Below, piece after piece: positions 60,165 through 64,000 of a DNA stretch of 64,000 bases (positions are counted from its first letter, which is position 1; each line of letters starts with the position of its first letter). The position numbers were made by a program, and so were the translations under genes. The stretch is taken from NCBI GenBank assembly GCA_014871385.1, contig CM026423.1, forward strand, positions 20,282,628-20,346,627, given 5' to 3'. Under the pieces are notes generated by a model. It saw only the letters and a list, made by a program, of their open reading frames with translations, did not search any database and was not told the DNA's origin. This DNA is from Ceratodon purpureus (lineage: Eukaryota; Streptophyta; Bryopsida; Pseudoditrichales; Ditrichaceae).

Positions 60165-61524
60165 GTCTGCGAAGACATACAGAAGACATCATATTGATTA
60201 AGTCTTCCATAGCCGAGACAGCAAGGGTTAAATTCTATTCCATTGTAAATAAAAAAAAGGCGCACTAACTACACAACTCCAGCAAAGAGGAACGAGAACC
60301 CAACAAATTCGGAGGATGAAATGGTTACGAGTCATTCAAACACACACAATATGGAGGAGAAGGGCGTCTGGACCGTCGACAAGATATGGAGAAGTCAGCA
60401 TGGTACAAGCACATGGAAATACTATTCGGAACATAATATCATAGATGGAAGCGCGTACCTGGTTCAGTAATGAAGCCCGTGATTCTGCTTCGCACGCACC
60501 GGGGAAGGAGTGGATTAGCACACAGACGCCAGAAAGCATCAGTCGACGGGTTCGCACTCTGGAGGCTCCGCCCACCTGTGCGATGGAAGCATTGAGGAGC
60601 ATCCGCCTCTCCATCTCTCAGGCGACTCGCTTTATTCTGAGGAAATTAGGGTTCTAGAAGACAGCCGACAATTGATTGGGGCTGGTAGTCACCTCACATC
60701 TATTGCTCCCTGTCATAATATGATGCTGAAATCCAATGCGTGACGGGTGTGGATACGCCACGATGGTCATTGTGTCACTAACCTGTCAATTCTCCACAAC
60801 ACCTTCCACTCATTGACGATACAGCGAGGCAGACTGCTGCTAATTACAGCCCAGAGGTGACAGAATAATGACATGTGAAACTAGAAGGAGCCGCCTCGCT
60901 GATGGGATGCTATGCGTTCTACTCATGTCTACTTCAGTGCCCCATGACGGCATGACCTACGCCTACTTTGATGGAATGGACTCGAAACGGCTGGAACTGA
61001 CATGCGTATGTACTCGTCCTCTGGATTATGATTGATTAGATGGACTTCCTGAATAGACAAACAGGCTAAGATTTTGTGACAGGTGAAAGAGGCTCCGCCT
61101 ACTCAGTGTCCGGTGCTGGTGACATGACCGTCCTCCGTCAGAACCTTGGCTCGTACGTGAAGCAAGTTCTGACAAGTCAGTACATGGGACGAGCCTCTGA
61201 CTCAGTTTGGACGTGTGAACATATTACCTAAGAGGGATGTGGATATACTAAACCGTGGACCTACTGATGCCCCATGGCCAGAGAAGCACACGGTATTTCT
61301 CTGAACAGAACCTAGAATATAGAGGTTGCGGAAAAACTTTTGGGGAGTTATTCAGTTACTGACCTCAGAGAGTAACCTCAACTGATCAGTTTGCAGAATG
61401 CTGTGAGAGACTGTAATGAAGGATTCATTCGCTGAATTGACGTACCAATGTCTTAGGGAATGCCGTAGTAACACCGAGTTCAAGCTCTGCGTGAAGGGCT
61501 GATGGCATTTCAAACTCGTTAGAG
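60165..61524. other. Interval between the two CACTA-element ORFs
   Basis: No intact gene recognised. A 92-codon minus ORF (60614-60336) may be an upstream exon of the second ORF. The remaining ~900 bp holds only short frames, consistent with promoter or intron sequence inside the element. Confidence 0.4.
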
Positions 61525-63566
61525 TTATGCATCGTCAATCGCATTAGGTACGGGAATCACTGGAACTGCTGCCTCGTCGTTGGGGATGTCGTCCTCTGAA
61601 TCGGAATGGATGTGGTCCGTTTGCATGTAAGCTGCTTCTTCGTCGACCTCTTCGTGTGCCATGACATGCACCACGTCGGCCTCTAGTACTGGCTGCCTCT
61701 GAGGCTCAGCTGCAGCCTCGCCTTGTCCTCTAGCAATGTTAAGCTCGGTGGCAGTGGTCCGACCTGGTGCGCTAAGAGAAGCGTCTGGTAGCCCATCAGT
61801 GACCCGCCGTGATCTCGGCTCCTTGTACCTCACAACCTTCCATTCTTCATTGTATGGATCATCGACAAAATAAACCTGTTCGGCATTGGGTAGTCCATAA
61901 TGACGACTGTGATAAGTGATACGATGCTCATGATGCAATTCAGAGGTTCAGCTTAGACCGGAATGCAAACATTGGGAGACTGTACGAATGAAAGGGAATT
62001 GCGTCGATTAACTGACCTGACGGGCATGTGCGGCCATGAGATACGGCTCGACGTCTGCACTCTGTCGAGCAGCGTGTTTTACGAGCCAAAAACCGTCTTG
62101 GTCTACTTTGATTGTCGGCTCCCCTGCGAGATCAGGCTTGATCCATGAACACCTCAATACGTTGAACTTCAAATGTCCGTAGTCAACGCGCAGTATGTCC
62201 TTAATAATTCCTACATAAAGGAGCTCCGACTCAATTTGGTTCACATCCGACACTGAAGAACGGCAGGTTTGGTTTATGATGGCTGCCACTCCAGCGTCGA
62301 AGGTTACGTGTTGTTTCCCGTCCTCTTCGTCAGTTCTGAAGTGGTAGCCGAAAGCCCACATCGAGTTATGATGCTTTACGTACGGAGACGGAAGTCTGGA
62401 CATAGTCACCAGATCTGGAGAGGGGTTATGACCATCGATTCCCATTTGACGCACTCTCTCTTCGATCCAGTCTGCGAATGGAACGAGTCTCCTTGGATTG
62501 CGACCCCTAAGCGATCTTCTTTCCTCTGAGAAAATACTGCAACAGAAACGGCTGTAGAGTTAAACAGTACTCTACGTACTCGTTTTAATAACAGTTAGAG
62601 CACTCTTTATTTAGTCACCAATGCGATGACACTGACCCAAACAGTACGCATGAGGGTAGCATACCTATAGAGGTCCTCCGTGTGGACGCAGTGACGCAAA
62701 ACATGTTCGTGAAGTTTCTTCAATTCAATGTCGTCCCAGAATTGCTCACGACCCTGCCCCTCCATCACCTCCCCTGCGTCCTGTTCGTCTTCTTCCATGT
62801 CCCAGAGTAGTCTCGCAACTCCTGGATACATTTGGAAATGCTCTGTGACGAATCCGATGGCTTCCGTATACATATAACCCTGGGCAATGGATCCTTCGGG
62901 TCTGGCCTTATTACGCACGAGGCTCTTCAAGTGACCTAAGTACCTTTCCACGCTATACATCCAGCGGGCATGAACGGGCCCGCACCAGTAAAGCTCCCTT
63001 GGCAAGTGAAGTACGAGATGGGGCATTATATTCCAATACGCCAGTGGGAAGTATATCTCCAGCAGAGAGCAAGTTTCGGCAATGTAGTTCAATAAGTTCG
63101 GGAGCTCACTCACGGTTACTTGTTTCTCGCAAATCTTCTTGAAGCAGTGCCCTAGTCGAATAACAGCTACCCGAGGTCCATCTGCGAGCGACCCTCTCAA
63201 GGCGGCAGGTAACACCTCCTCTAGAACAACATGCCAGTCGTGGCTTTTCATGAACTGGAACTTCCCTTTATCCAAGTTAACTACCTTCGACAAGTTCGAA
63301 CAGTGACCAGTCGGTGTTTGAACATTCTTGATCGTCTGTAGGACTCGTCGTTTCTCACCGGGGCTAAGAACGTAGGGTGCCTGCGGCATCAGGTAGCTAT
63401 CGGTTAACTCATCCCGCACAAGATGCAGACTAGGCATGACCCCTTGATCCTGTAGGTCCTTTCGCACGGCTATCGTGTCTTCTTCACCGAGTAAAAATCC
63501 AGTAATTGTAACCGCTATATTCTTTTCCACATGCATGACGTCGAGTGTGTGCCTAACTGGAAGTTC
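61525..63566 (-). mobile_element. CACTA (En/Spm) transposase, TNP2 type, 3' part with DUF4218 and DUF4216
   Basis: Exon about 63566-62665 reads HTLDVMHVEKNIAVTITG, LSPGEKRRVLQTIKNVQTP, FMKSHDWHVVLEEVLPAALR, YFPLAYWNIMPHLVLHLPRE and MYSVERYLGHLKSLV. These are the end of the transposase_21 domain and the DUF4218 domain of plant TNP2 transposases. The DUF4216 part lies at about 62500-62017 (VGIIKDILRVDYGHLKFNV, VLRCSWIKPD, DGFWLVKHA). It joins in phase 0 to 61926-61525 (AEQVYFVDDPYNEEWKVV, then an acidic tail, stop at 61525). The DDE catalytic N-terminal part would lie beyond the window end. No internal stops were seen in the recognised segments, so the copy may be recent. The splice between the first two parts was not settled. 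Confidence 0.85.
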
Positions 63567-64000
63567 CTATTCACAGCACCATGAAGAAAGTTGTGAGACT
63601 TCAGCTGAAAATATAAGAATGGGGGATCAGCAAGCACGACTGACCATTGCACCGAGAAACATAGTCTGCTACATATTCATCTGGTCACACAGTACCAGAT
63701 CATGCGCAGGTGAGCATCGACATGTGCAATTCATGTCGTCGAACAGCATGATCATATAATCCAATTCCAGCAGTCATTATACGCTATCTAAGAGAACAAC
63801 ATACGCTAAATGAATGGTTAGAAGTCCCGGTGGACAGAGCCTGGTAGTTCGAACCCCATTCACCAGCAAGTTTATCGACACCGAAAAAAAAGGCTGGGCT
63901 AAACTTCAATGACATATGTTAAGACAGCTACATCACCCCGACGTCTAGACATAGAGTCCCAAGTGATCATGACATGAAGCCACTGGAGCCACACAATATC
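63567..64000 (-). other. Intron or upstream part of the transposase gene
   Basis: An AG acceptor ends at 63567 next to the DUF4218 exon. The interval to the window end shows no clear transposase coding, so it is probably intron. Confidence 0.4.

Noticed and set aside
63811-63862. tRNA-like segment: TGAATGG and CCATTCA could form a 7-bp acceptor stem with TTCGAAC in a T-loop position
   Set aside because: Only 52 nt between stem ends, the T-arm stem does not pair, and no D arm or anticodon arm can be placed. At best a truncated tRNA or SINE remnant.

Overview
The window is nuclear DNA of a land plant. It has spliced genes with canonical GT-AG introns of roughly 70-1000 bp, GC-richer exons in AT-rich spacers, and plant-specific families: FPA, plastid glycerol-3-phosphate acyltransferase, SKU5-like multicopper-oxidase homologue, plant ILK kinase and an SKIP11-type F-box/kelch protein. 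The ILK kinase keeps intact catalytic motifs that I recall being degraded in many flowering-plant homologues. With piggyBac and Tc1/mariner relics also present, a moss or other non-seed plant is the best guess. That lineage call is inference, not proof.

Layout. 1-4.2 kb: 3' part of an FPA-like RRM/SPOC RNA-binding protein (+). 8.2-12.4 kb: SKU5-similar secreted protein (-), eight exons, with a palindromic MITE in its last intron; a second MITE copy lies at 6.5 kb. 14.7-15.8 kb: broken RING-finger remnant (+). 18.7-18.9 kb: Tc1/mariner transposase relic (-). 19.7-20.6 kb: a 27-bp minisatellite of about 31 units with a 230-bp higher-order period. 21.65-25.4 kb: plastid GPAT (ATS1/ACT1 type, +), twelve exons, complete. 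26.8-27.2 kb: small ORF of unknown origin. 27.6-29.0 kb: decayed Fcf2-type rRNA-processing gene (-). 29.5-31.5 kb: exon-junction-complex core protein Y14/RBM8A (-), four exons, complete. 33.0-33.6 kb: piggyBac transposase pseudogene (+). 36.4-40.2 kb: ankyrin-repeat ILK/Raf-like kinase (-), eleven exons, complete. 41-47 kb: AT-rich spacer with a (C)37(A)13 tract. 47.3-48.8 kb: single-exon F-box/kelch protein (-) preceded by a long homopurine 5' region. 49.6-54.7 kb: AT-rich spacer with tandem duplications. 54.7-57.2 kb: five-exon coiled-coil gene with an Arg-Thr-Pro repeat tail (+), family not recognised. 57.6-64 kb: a CACTA (En/Spm) DNA transposon read on the minus strand, with TNP2-type transposase (DUF4218 and DUF4216 parts) and a second, unrecognised multi-exon ORF.

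The genes do not form a pathway, as expected for a plant nuclear locus. FPA and Y14 both act on nuclear mRNA (3' end choice; exon junction marking). GPAT makes plastid lysophosphatidic acid. SKS acts at the cell surface. ILK is a cytosolic signalling kinase. F-box/kelch is an SCF substrate adaptor. Exon joins below were checked by hand for reading phase: FPA, SKS, GPAT, Y14, ILK and the coiled-coil gene all give open frames in phase. I found no CRISPR, rRNA, intact tRNA or convincing new multi-gene system. The most unusual items are the minisatellite, the piggyBac and Tc1/mariner relics (both uncommon in plants), the coiled-coil/RTP gene and the second ORF of the CACTA element.
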